From positions 59,574 through 123,573 of the forward strand of contig MSJI02000725.1 of the NCBI GenBank assembly GCA_001931905.2: a DNA stretch of 64,000 nt, given 5' to 3'. The DNA comes from Cladosporium sp. IMV 00045. Taxonomy: Eukaryota; Ascomycota; Dothideomycetes; Cladosporiales; Cladosporiaceae. This document shows positions 32,020-41,844 of the stretch, one piece after another; the stretch's first letter is position 1; each line of letters starts with the position of its first letter. The position numbers and the translations under genes were made by a program. The notes beneath the pieces are model-generated. The model was not told where the DNA came from. It searched no databases and saw only the letters and a list, made by a program, of their open reading frames with translations.

Positions 32020-33960
32020 ATGTCAAGCCAGTTCTCCAACAAGAGCAAGCTGACTCAAAGAGCAAACAGCTCTGACCTGTCCTCCCCTCCTACTGACACA
32101 CCCTACGCTACTGATTCCACCTTTGACTTTCCCACCCTCAACCTCGACGGCTCCGTGCCCGACCTCATAGAGACTCATCCACCTCGTGGTCAACGCACTC
32201 CACCCGCCGCCCTAAGCTCGCTCGGTCTCAAGATGGCGGACGAGAACACCGCCAACAATGTGAACGATCTCAACGACGGCCAATATGACATGGTCGACGA
32301 TGTCTCCGACGTCTCCAACGAGACTGTGAGCATCGCTTCCGAAGATGGCGGACTGCTCACACCCGACGACACCGACAGCTTGATCGATCTCGATGAGGCT
32401 AGCGAGTCGCCTGATCACCACTCCGCCGCCGTCGCCGCTGCCGCGTCTGCTTCCCACGGTCCGCTTCATCACCAGCTGCAGATGCTCGACAGACAGCATA
32501 AAGAGAAGCTTCGTCAGGCTCGCGAGGAGCAGATCGCTTTGCAGAAAGAGTACGAGATCGAGAAGGAGAAGACATTGGATAGCTTTCTCTCTGAGGATCT
32601 CGAGACTCCTCGTCAGTCGACCATCAAGGCCTTTGACTCTTCCGCCTCTGCTGTCACTGTTCTTGAAGCTCCCGACTGTGAGGCTGAGAAGTCAGCTTTG
32701 GGGTCCCAGATCTACGATACCATCATGCACAAGCCGGCTCCGGGGAATGGTCAAATCCTCTTTCGCATTCTCTCCTCGGGAATCGCTTATTCTCTGACAT
32801 TCTTGACTGTCTATCTTTTCGGCACTATGCTCTTGGGAGTCACTGTCAAGTTCAATGCTACACCCTCTTCCGATCTCGCCACTCGTCGTACAGCCCTGTC
32901 TGACGCCCTCGTCAAGCTCACCAACTCGATGAACGCCACCAAGACTTTCAACATCGAGCACCTGCTTCCTACACCAACGACTCTTGGCTCGACCGACTAT
33001 TTCGGCAACCCTGAACAAGGTACTCTCGATGTTCACTTCCAGGGTGTTCCCCCAAACCATATCATCATTTCACTTCCAAGCAAATCTCCTGGTCGCGCGC
33101 CTCAAGTCCTCGATACTCACGTCAGTAAGGCTGGCAAGCCCCTTGCATTCAACCAGACAAAGCTGATCGACGGCATCTACGCCATCACTCTGGATCCATA
33201 TGATGCATATGGCATTGTCACCGTATCCATGCCGTGCAAGAAGCCCGAGCTTGACGTTACTGTCTCCCACAACTTCGGCCGTCGCTTGTTCCACCTTCAG
33301 ACCTACGACAAGGCCCGCTCGGATCTCAGCACTCACGTCACTAAGGATGCTGCTGTCGTGCGTGAAAGAGCCCGCAGCCTGACTGATCGTCTTCAGCACG
33401 AGCTCAGTGCCAGCATTGCCGCTACCCACAACGTCACCTCCCAGATAGTCCAGCAGATGAGCCACGACGCACACCAGTTCGCCAGCTCTGCCGCTTCTGT
33501 CCTGGGCAAGTTGCAAACCACATCAGAAGCGACCGCCTCAGCCGTGCGCAAAGACATCGCCGCCGTCCAAGAACGCCTCGCCCGCGCAGAAACCCAAGTC
33601 GACGATTTCGTGGCAGACGTGGCAAGTAGAGCTATGCGCTCTGTCATGGAGCCCTTGACCGTCGCGCAAGACCGCGCGGGTAAAATCCGAGCCAAATACT
33701 TCGGCGGCAACGCTGCTCGCGAGAAAGTCTGCAAGCGCAACACTGGCCCTACTAAGGACAGCTTCATGGCTGCTACGAAAAAGTACCACAGCAAGCACTT
33801 CGCCAAGAGTGGCGAGCTCGCGGAGAAGAAGACGTGCGGGAGCTGCGATTCTGTGCATAATTTTCTCGGTCAGAACCGTCTCAAAACGCTGGGGAGCAAG
33901 CCTACTTGCGAACACGAAAGGGTTGTGAAGCACCAGGACAAATCTAAGCGTCACTCATAG
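32020..33960 (+). CDS. Hypothetical single-pass membrane protein with coiled coils
   Basis: Single exon, 646 aa from ATG 32020, which sits in a good context (accaccATG). I do not recognise a named family. In order: a Ser/Thr/Asp-rich acidic N-terminus (about 1-140, with EDGGLLTPDDTDSLIDLDE), a charged coiled coil (about 150-190, QMLDRQHKEKLRQAREEQIA), one strong transmembrane helix (about 250-272, ILSSGIAYSLTFLTVYLFGT), a lumenal or extracellular-like beta-rich part with N-x-T sites, long amphipathic helices (about 440-560), and a basic tail with C-x-x-C (KTCGSCDS). The shape suggests an ER or nuclear-envelope scaffold, but that is only inference from topology. The alternative start at 31657 is discussed under the leader. 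Confidence 0.7.
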   Translation: MSSQFSNKSKLTQRANSSDLSSPPTDTPYATDSTFDFPTLNLDGSVPDLIETHPPRGQRTPPAALSSLGLKMADENTANNVNDLNDGQYDMVDDVSDVSNETVSIASEDGGLLTPDDTDSLIDLDEASESPDHHSAAVAAAASASHGPLHHQLQMLDRQHKEKLRQAREEQIALQKEYEIEKEKTLDSFLSEDLETPRQSTIKAFDSSASAVTVLEAPDCEAEKSALGSQIYDTIMHKPAPGNGQILFRILSSGIAYSLTFLTVYLFGTMLLGVTVKFNATPSSDLATRRTALSDALVKLTNSMNATKTFNIEHLLPTPTTLGSTDYFGNPEQGTLDVHFQGVPPNHIIISLPSKSPGRAPQVLDTHVSKAGKPLAFNQTKLIDGIYAITLDPYDAYGIVTVSMPCKKPELDVTVSHNFGRRLFHLQTYDKARSDLSTHVTKDAAVVRERARSLTDRLQHELSASIAATHNVTSQIVQQMSHDAHQFASSAASVLGKLQTTSEATASAVRKDIAAVQERLARAETQVDDFVADVASRAMRSVMEPLTVAQDRAGKIRAKYFGGNAAREKVCKRNTGPTKDSFMAATKKYHSKHFAKSGELAEKKTCGSCDSVHNFLGQNRLKTLGSKPTCEHERVVKHQDKSKRHS

Positions 33961-34126
33961 TCGCTTCTTGCATTGGGTTGCAACGCCACAACCTTGGACA
34001 GCGATGGAGGTCTTGCGGGCAGCGACTGACTCTAGGCTCAATCGTCCGGACGAGTCGTCCCGTCCTACTTCTCCCTAGCTAGAGATTCTCTTCCCGCTAT
34101 CACTGATTCATGGATTGCGTATTGGC

Positions 34127-34158
<32 letters not shown>

Positions 34159-35353
34159 NNNNNNNNNNNNNNNNNNNNTTTTTCTCGAGTGGGGCAACGG
34201 GCAGGCGAATGGGCAGCGGGTACTGGACGCAGCGCGATGGAGTTTCTTGGGAAACGAAACGAATTGAAACGAACGGGCACTCCCTAGATGGGCCATCATC
34301 GAAGGGGACTGACCCTTGATTGGGATTTTTGGGTTTCCTCTGACTTTTTTGCTTTTTCCCCTGCGGAGTTTGATGGGCTTTATGAGAGATATGGGAAACA
34401 CGGATTACGTACGTAGATACCACGGCACTGGAATGCGCGAATCGAATGATTCTTCTTCTTTTACGGAAATCGAGAATTGATTGAAGGAAACATCCTTGAC
34501 GAATGGGGAGTGGCAGGTTTGATGCATTGGAAACGAACAGATGTTGACTCGAACCAAGGTGATGGTGATCCTGTTGTCTCGTCAGCAAACCGAAATCGTC
34601 TAAGAGCAACATGATGTAGTTATAAAACAAGACAAGAGAAGACTTGGGAGACGAAAACTAGAGGAAATCGAAAAAGAACGAGGAAAGCGAGAAACGAGCA
34701 AAAATATCATGGCTGGTAAAGCTCCAAGATCGATAAACAATAGGTAGGTAAGTGAGTAACTAACGAGGTATCTCTTTCTTCTTCCAAACTAACGTACACC
34801 GCAATAGTAATGACATGAACCCAAGTGATGATAATAAAAGCAATATCAGGCACCCTGTCTTTTGGCCACAAAGTGGGTGCATTTCTGCAATTTGCATCAA
34901 GCGCAAAGATGATGGTGGTAATAGAAAACAAGAACGATAATAACCCAATGCTCGCATGCATGCTGACTATGCAAAATCCCGTCCCATGCGACGGAAGTAG
35001 AAAATAGAGAAGATGATGGTAGGGAGGCCGTTAGAGAAATGTAATGTGTATGTGTCGTAGCTCCTGCGCGGTTTCTGTTTTGTGAGAGGTTGGTTGGTTG
35101 GCCGATTCTAGATGGTGAAGTCGGTAGGGGGCTTCTCTCCGAAGGAGTCATTAGCGGAGAATCACCTTGGTTGGGGTTTTTGGGGCGTAAGGTCTGCAGG
35201 GTTGGGGCGGTGTTCGTGGTCTTGATGTCAGACCGTCATGTTAGGAAGTGGTTCTGCTTTTCGTGCAGTTTGCGCCAGAGGTAACGCGTACAGGTCGAGA
35301 AGATAACGACGGCATCGCCTCGTGATGAACATGCATAAACTCAAGCGCGCGGC
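33961..35353. other. Intergenic with assembly gap in poly-T tract
   Basis: About 1.4 kb between convergent genes. It contains T31 (34128-34158) followed by 20 Ns (34159-34178) and more T, i.e. an unresolved homopolymer. Frames crossing the Ns are artefacts. The rest is AT-rich and would hold both 3' UTRs; no RNA gene recognised. Confidence 0.7.
34159..34178. other. Assembly gap (20 N)
   Basis: Twenty ambiguous bases flanked by T runs on both sides; the true length of the homopolymer is unknown. Confidence 0.98.
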
Positions 35354-37353
35354 TTAATGCTCCATAATCTTCCACCCCTCCTTCGCCCAAGAGCGCACAA
35401 AAAACAACGCACCGAGCACGACGCCAAAGCCCGAAAGGCCCAACGCGACATACCAAGCACTCCGGATACCAAACATAGTATCCGCTTCAGTGCCGCTGTG
35501 GCTGATGACATTCGCCTCGACGGTGCCAGCAATTCCGAGACCGATGGAAATGGAGTAGTTGACCATGGTATTGACCAGCGAGGCGGCGAGGCCCTGGTGT
35601 TCTTTGGGCATGGCGTTGGAGAGAATCACGGTGGCGGCGGGGAAGGACATGTCCATGCCGAAAGCTGGGGGAGGGGAAGTCAGTAGGGGGTTTTGTTGAA
35701 CGTGGGTGAGGGAATGGATAGGGCGGACTTACGCATGATGAGGATGGAGACGAACATTTGCGCCCAGTAAGTCTGGTGCGCGGGCTGGAAAGCGGCGACG
35801 AGCTCGCCGATGAAGAAGGCAAGCATGGAGACCATGATGGTGAAAGACACGGGGGTGTGCGTGAGCATGAAACCCGTCGCTCCGGCGGCGAGAAGACCGC
35901 AGATCATGGCGGGCACGAACTCCGCCGAAATCAGGAGGGGAGTCTGCTGGCGGACCTCGAGCAAGAAGCGCCAGCAGAAGTGGATCCAGATTCCGAAAGA
36001 GCCCCAACCGATGCCCACGAGCGCCATGGTGTACACGACAGGTTTTGTGAGAACGCTGACGGGGATGAGCGGCGAGTCCGCGCGAGCTTCCACCCATACA
36101 AAAGCGACCATGCACAGGAGGCCGATGATGAGCAGGAAGTACACGTGCGGTGTATCCCAGCCGAAGAGCGGCGCGTTGTTCCATGCGACATTGATCAAGA
36201 CGAGTCCAGAAACTCCGAGGATGGAGCCCGTCCAATCCATGCCTGGCCTGTCGATGCGTCCAGCAAACTGAGCGTCGTGAGCTAAGGACTTGGGCACGGC
36301 GATGACCGCGAATACCGAGAGACCCCAGCACGCGAAGGCATACGACCAGAAGAGCCAAGGCCACCAAGTCAGCTGTCCGAAGATGCTACCGAACAACGCG
36401 CCAATGACGAACCCCCAAGGAGCCATGGCACCGAAGAGGGAGAAGACGATATTCTTCTTGATTCCGGGAGGATACGCCCTTCCCAAAAGCGCCAGAGCAT
36501 TCGGCACGATGAGCGCGGCGCCTATTCCCTGCATTCCACGACATACGTCGAAGAAGATGTGATCGCCGACGTAAGCACTGAAACCAGCGAACCCGGACCA
36601 GACGCCCAAGAAAAAGTAGCCGAAAATGAGCATGCGCTTGTGTCCCAGGATATCACCCATGCGGCCAGAGATCAAGATGAAAGTGCCGACTGTGAGGGAA
36701 AAGGACGCTGCAAACCACGCTTCCTCGCCAGGATTGTCGACACCAAGACCGGCCGCGATGATTTTCATCGGTGCTATCGCTTGACCCAGCCCAGCGAGAG
36801 CCATGAGCTGTGCGACGACTACAACACCGACGAAAAGGATCTCGTGAAGCGTGCTGACATTGAGTCCAGTATCGGGAGGTGGCGTTGGGTCTCGAGGGGG
36901 TCCTTGCACCGAGCCTCTATCACACATCCATTCCGGGCCAGAATTGCGACTTGTGCTCTGGTCCATGAGAAAGCTCGTCGATCGCATGCCAGGGTGGTTG
37001 TAGACGGCGGGTATCTCTGAGTCTCGCTTCGATCGACCATCCCAAATACTCTCCGCCGCCAACGAGTCGACTCGCGATTGTAGTGAGATGTGCCGCGACT
37101 TGTACGCCGAGTTTCTAGCCGATATGAGATCGTCGTAGTCCCGACTTGGCGGAGGGTAGTCGTGCTGGCCCATGGATCGTGACTTGTATGTTGAGTTTCT
37201 CGCTGAGTTCATGTCGTCGTAGTCTCGACTGGGTGGTGGGTGGTCATATTGACTTGTGTGTCGTGATTTGTACGTCGAGTTTCTTGCCGAGCTTCGATCC
37301 TCATAGTCGCGACTGGGTCGAGGATAATCGCGAGGATAATCATGCTGGCCCAT
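35354..37353 (-). CDS. MFS multidrug transporter, DHA14-type, with repetitive N-terminus
   Basis: Exons (minus) 37353-35733 and 35664-35354 give 643 aa; the 68-nt intron (branch TACTGAC) joins ILIM to PFGMDMSFPAA. The membrane part begins near residue 175 and contains 14 predicted helices, with motif A-like SGRMGDILGHKRM, a GMQGIGAALIVPNALAL helix (motif C region) and the FGMDMSFPAATVILSN segment typical of the DHA14 H+-antiporter family. Such pumps export drugs, toxins or metabolites from the plasma or vacuolar membrane. Preceding the helices is a ~170-residue hydrophilic tail whose first 90 residues are a 28-aa unit repeated three times (SRDYDD..SARNSTYKSR). That repeat is unusual for MFS proteins and rich in potential phosphorylation sites. 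Confidence 0.85.
37084..37347 (-). repeat. 84-bp coding tandem repeat, three copies
   Basis: Codons 3-90 of the transporter form three consecutive copies of a 28-residue unit with the core PSRDYDD-x-x-SARNS-x-YKSR. Positions R15, R43 and R71 align exactly at period 28. The first copy carries a four-residue insertion (RDYP). DNA identity between copies is high. Confidence 0.85.
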
Positions 37354-38883
37354 GATATATTGTCAAGCCAGGGACTCGAGTCCGTGAGGTCGAGAAGCGG
37401 TGTTGATTGCAACGCAACGCCTTCGACAATGAGCTTCCAGGCGTGAGGAGTGTGTGAGCACAGTGAGTTGGTGGTGTTGCACGTTGGGTAGAGTCTGGTG
37501 TTAGTACTCGCCGCGTCGAGCGGTTGGTATGCGTGAAACAGTCAGCCTCTCGAGGCCTAGTAGTGAAACAACAGCGCTGGGAAGAGGCAGGGTCGTCGTC
37601 AAGAGAAGGGCTTGTTCGTCCAAACTTGGGACTATAGAGTAAGACATGATGTGAGACCCATACCAACGGCGACCCTGCTTTGTTTCGCATGGTTGCGTGG
37701 GTGAAGTTATTGGGACTGAGGAACTTCACGGTCTTTCTATGCAGTCCATCTTCGGTAACGAAGAGAAGTGGATTATTACAACCTACCTCAGGAAAGAGTA
37801 GAGTCGCGAGTGCGGTGCAATCGCAGCAACTGCGTAGATTCACTCGACAGCCAAGTCCTTGATCATCGGCCAACATGTCAAGCCTTCGTCATTTCCAGAA
37901 GATCACAGACCCCATCAAAGGTCATAAGCTGGTTGACGTCGAAGCCAGGTGGCTTGCAAGTGAGCCATCCCACGATCCCATCCCAACTCAGCGAGGAAGT
38001 CCAGCCACGCCTCGAGCGTGCCTTATATCTGCCGAAATCTCCTTGACGTAGCCCACCCAGAATGCCAGTCTCCTGCCCTGTTCATCTCGGCTATACGATA
38101 CCGTGTAAAGTAAAGGTGCCATAATTGATGTCAAGTCGGTGGTGGGTTTTGTAGTGATGTCCCCTCCCTCCTAGTGATGTGATGTTCCAGCCCGCGAAGC
38201 GCGTCGGTTGGCATGTGGAGTCTCGTCACACACACACACACACGCACCAAAGCGCAGGGCGACGGTTGTGAGAAGCAACTGTGCAGAGAGTTTGCGACGA
38301 TCAACCAGTGTTTAATTTCCTTTGACTTCGCCCAGCCTTTTTGAGGAAAGCGCTCGCGCACCTTGCTGTGGGTCCGCAAAACATAGGGTCAGAGAGTTTT
38401 CTGTAGAAGCAATTCAACGTCCTCGATAATAAAGCGAGCTCTTCGATTCCCTGATGAAGCTCGGCCATGTGCAAATAGCAGCGCGCGATGGGCTGCCATG
38501 TCGAAGATGGTCCTCAACATAGAAGATTATGGTACTTCAGGATTGTTTCGAATACCTTCAATTGATCCTAAACGAATAGACGATGTCGAAGGGTAACAAC
38601 AATTAAGCAAAAGTCATTATTACGCAGTATTTAACAAAACCAATTACAGAAATCAATAGCATCACACAAAGAAAAAAGTAGTTCCCGTCATGTATCGTAC
38701 TTCCCACGATGTCCCGTAGAGCAAGAAACTCAATGGTACTTGCTCACGTTCCAGACAACCCACCAAATAACAAAACACAACAATTTCCGTGGTATCAACA
38801 CACACCAGCCTTTTGGGTATCTTTTCGTTTCTTTCGCACATCACACAACCTGGCAGACGACAGACAATGCAAGCCTTGACAGT
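37354..38883. other. Intergenic with (CA)n, no gene seen
   Basis: About 1.5 kb holding the long promoter/leader of the transporter and the 3' UTR of the HAM1-like gene. A (CA)8-type microsatellite lies at 38227-38243. Short frames here lack coding character. Confidence 0.55.
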
Positions 38884-41844
38884 TTAAGCGGCGCCGCGGT
38901 AGACGGGGTTGTTGTCGCGCAGCATGGTGTGAGCATCGTCGGTGGCAACCGGCTTGGCGGCGCCGTCGGCGGCGAAGGCGTTGTCGACCTGGTTGGCGAA
39001 GCCAGGAGCGTTGGAGCGACCATTGAGGAGGCCGCTCTCCGGCGCGCTGGTCTTGGTGGCGGAGGTGCCGACGACACCTGCGGAACCAGCGGTGGCACCT
39101 GTGAGGCCAGCACCGGAACCGGCGGTGACGCCCGCCTCGCGGAGACCGCCTGGGTTGGAGCTGTGCGGCTTGCGAGTAGGGGTGGAGACACGGGGAAGGT
39201 TGGAGGTCTCGCTGGCAGAGCCAATGCTGAAGACAGGGCTCTCCCACTTCTCGCCCTTGGCGGCGAGATCCTTGTACTCGGTAGCCTTGGTAGAGATGCC
39301 ACCAGGGAGCTGGATGTTCTTGAAGATGGAGTCGTTCTGGGTGACAGCGACGTTGACGGTCTTGTCAGCCTTGGCCTCCTCTTTCTTCTTCTGGCCCTGG
39401 GTGAATTGCTTCTGGAGGGCGTTGAAGTAGCGCTGGTACATGTTCTGGACGTTCTCGGGGTCCGGGTTGCGCTTGGCCTCGGCCTCGGCGCGGTCAGCCT
39501 CCTGCTTCGCAGCGTAGAGGAGGCCGTCCAGCTTCTGAACGTTCTGGCGAACCTGGGTCTCAACGGCCTTCTGGATGACAGGGCGGATGACCTTGAAAAG
39601 CAGAGGCTTGAAGAGGTTGAACAGAAGCTTGTGGTTGGACTGCTTCAGCTTGATGTTCATGTGCTGAATGTCAACATCAACGTGGTTGATTTTGAAGAAG
39701 TGGGCCTGGTCAGACTTGTTCTGCTTCTTGTCCGAGGTCTCCATGGCGACCTTGAAGCTCAAGCCGGTGCCACCGAGGAAGATATCCATAACACCCTTGT
39801 CGGTGACGCTGGGGAAGCCCTCCTTTTTCTTGACGTAGTAAGAGACGTCACGGAGATCGCACTGAACGCCAGAGACGGACAGCATGACCTTGTTCTTGTT
39901 GCTGTTCTTGACCTGCTTGCGGCCCCAGCGCCAGTAGTTGTCGCTACCAAACTCGAAGACGTTCGGGGCAAGGTTGTCACCCTCAATCACGAGGTTCTCG
40001 ACAACAGCATCCATCATGTGGTCGGAGAACTCAATGCGAGGGATGGGGATGTAGCGGACATTCTCGAAGAAGGCGGGGAGAATGACATCGGTCAAGTCCT
40101 TGACGAGGTGGGGCTTGAACTCGGGCTTGCCATTGGCGTCGTGGCCAAGGTCGTTGAAAAGCTTGTTCATGGACTGGGCGAAGGCCTTGTTCTGAGGGTC
40201 CTCATCGAACTGCTTGCCGATGAACCTGAACTCATCGACGACCTTGTTGGTGTCGTCCCTGTAGCGGTCGCGGAGGAGGAAGCTGCCCTCATCGTAGAGC
40301 TTGTTCCACTCGACGTTGGACTCATCCTGGAGGATGTAGCCCTGCTCCTTGAGGCAGCGGCGGACGAACTGGTTCAGGTTCCTGAACCAGCTCTTGAGCT
40401 GGGGATCCTGCTCGGCGTCGCGGTAGATTTGGTTGATGGCATCAGTCAGATCGTCGAAAGAAGTCGAGTTTGCAAAACGCTCGAGGAGAGTCTTGAGATT
40501 TGTCAGCATTGGCCGACGTTGTTCAAGAAAGCCTAAGAAAACACACCTTGAGGTCAGCTTCAGCGAGTTGGAGACTATCCTGGTTATGGGCACCTTTAAC
40601 AGAGCTCTGGCCTTGACCAGCAATGTTCTTGCCGTGGCCGCCGTACTCTTCGGCCAGGCGGAGGATCGTGTCGATTGCCTGCGAGTCTAGGAAGTGTCAG
40701 CATGATCAAGAGGTTTGCGCTTCACTTCTCCGCAACCTACAGTCTTGGTGGCCCTGGATCTCGACGACCATCTTCTTCAGGCGCCAGATGAGCTGCTCGC
40801 GTCTCTCCTTGGGCATCTTGCCCTTGAGGTAGTTCTCGGTACGCTCACGGTACTCCTTGGCCTTCTGCTTGTCATTCTCGTCAACGTTAGCGGAGGCCTG
40901 GTCCTTCAGGTTCTTTGCGGCAACCTCAGCACCAGCCCTGGGGTCGGTCTGGGCGGTGCCCTGCTGCTGGTCCTGAGCAGCGAGCTGAGCAGCAGCGGCA
41001 GGGTCACGGGAGCCATCAGGGTGGGCTGCCTGGGTGCCGTCACGAGCGGCCTGGTCGATGTCCTTCTTGCCAATGGGCACGCGAGACTTGGCCTGGTTGC
41101 GCAGGTTCTCCTTAGAAAGATCGGGAGCCTCGTGCCAGACGTTGTCCTCAGCGGGCTTGTCAATGTTGGCAAGCTGGTCCTCAGACGGGTTGACGACGTT
41201 GGCAGACTTCTGCGCGGCGTCACCGGCAATGTCGCGGAGGAGAACGCTGGCATCGCTCAAGAGCTTGCGGAACTGGCCGTTGGTGATGAGAAGTGTTCCG
41301 AGGGTGCGGAGGCCCTCAAGAGCCTGGTTGCCGTGCTGCTGAGCAGTCTCCTTGTCAATGGGGGCATTGGGCTTCTGCGCATCGCCAGAGCCGATCTGCT
41401 GAGTCTGCCAGATGAAGTCCTGAATGAGGTTGCCCTCGTTCTTGGAGAGAAGCAGGAGCTTGGCCTGCTCAATGACCTTCTGGAGGTCACTGGTGAGCTG
41501 CTGGCCCTCAGTGGAGAGCTTCTTGCTGGGCGTTGTCAGGCCCTTCCAGTTGTAGGCAGTGTTCAGCGCGACATCAATTTGCTTGTTCTGTAGTGTGTGT
41601 TAGTTGTGTGGTGAGCTTGGATGAAGCTGTCGCGCGGTTCTACTGACCGAAGGAACCTTGCCATTGGCAAAAGCTGTGTCACGTGTTAGCTTGAGCAGCT
41701 GAATGGCGGACGGGCAGAGCGATGAATGCGCAACACCCATCGCGCAATGGGCGCAAACGTACCAGCGTAGATGCCGTAGAGCTGGAGCTTCGCGTTCACA
41801 TCCTGCTCCTTGATCTTCTGGTTGGTCGGCACGTTGACCGACAT
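38884..41844 (-). CDS. HAM1-like domain protein
   Basis: Five exons (minus): 41844-41763, 41673-41648, 41587-40741, 40686-40547 and 40491-38884; 2703 nt, 900 aa. All four introns have GT-AG ends and frame is kept. The protein matches the large fungal family annotated as HAM1-like N- and C-terminal domains: SVNVPTNQKIKEQDVNAKLQLYGIY, the helical NKQIDVALNTAYNWKG region, VLLRDIAGDAAQKSANV, LLERFANSTSFDDLTDAINQIYRDAEQDP, VRYIPIPRIEFSD and the beta-rich FELGS/FGSDNYWRWGRKQ block with VSGVQCDLRDVSYYVKKKEGFP. The beta-rich half recalls lipid-transfer (BPI/TULIP-like) folds. The C-terminal ~110 residues are Ser/Gly/Ala-rich. The family is implicated in hyphal fusion or membrane contact in some fungi; a precise role is not established. 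Exon 2 is only 26 nt. Confidence 0.85.

Noticed and set aside
34536..34570. GACTCGAACC, similar to the reverse of a tRNA B box
   Set aside because: The bases that should pair in a T stem do not match and no A box or acceptor stem is found at the right distance.
34065..34630. Open frames crossing the N gap
   Set aside because: They include ambiguous bases and poly-Lys/poly-Phe from the homopolymer; artefacts.
38740..40536. 598-codon plus-strand open frame, Val/Leu/Gly-rich
   Set aside because: Exactly antisense to the HAM1-like gene, whose exons, splice sites and family motifs are convincing. Long antisense frames are common opposite GC-rich, strongly codon-biased genes.
40715..41593. 292-codon plus-strand open frame
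   Set aside because: Antisense shadow of exon 3 of the HAM1-like gene; low-complexity Leu/Val/Gly composition and no motifs.
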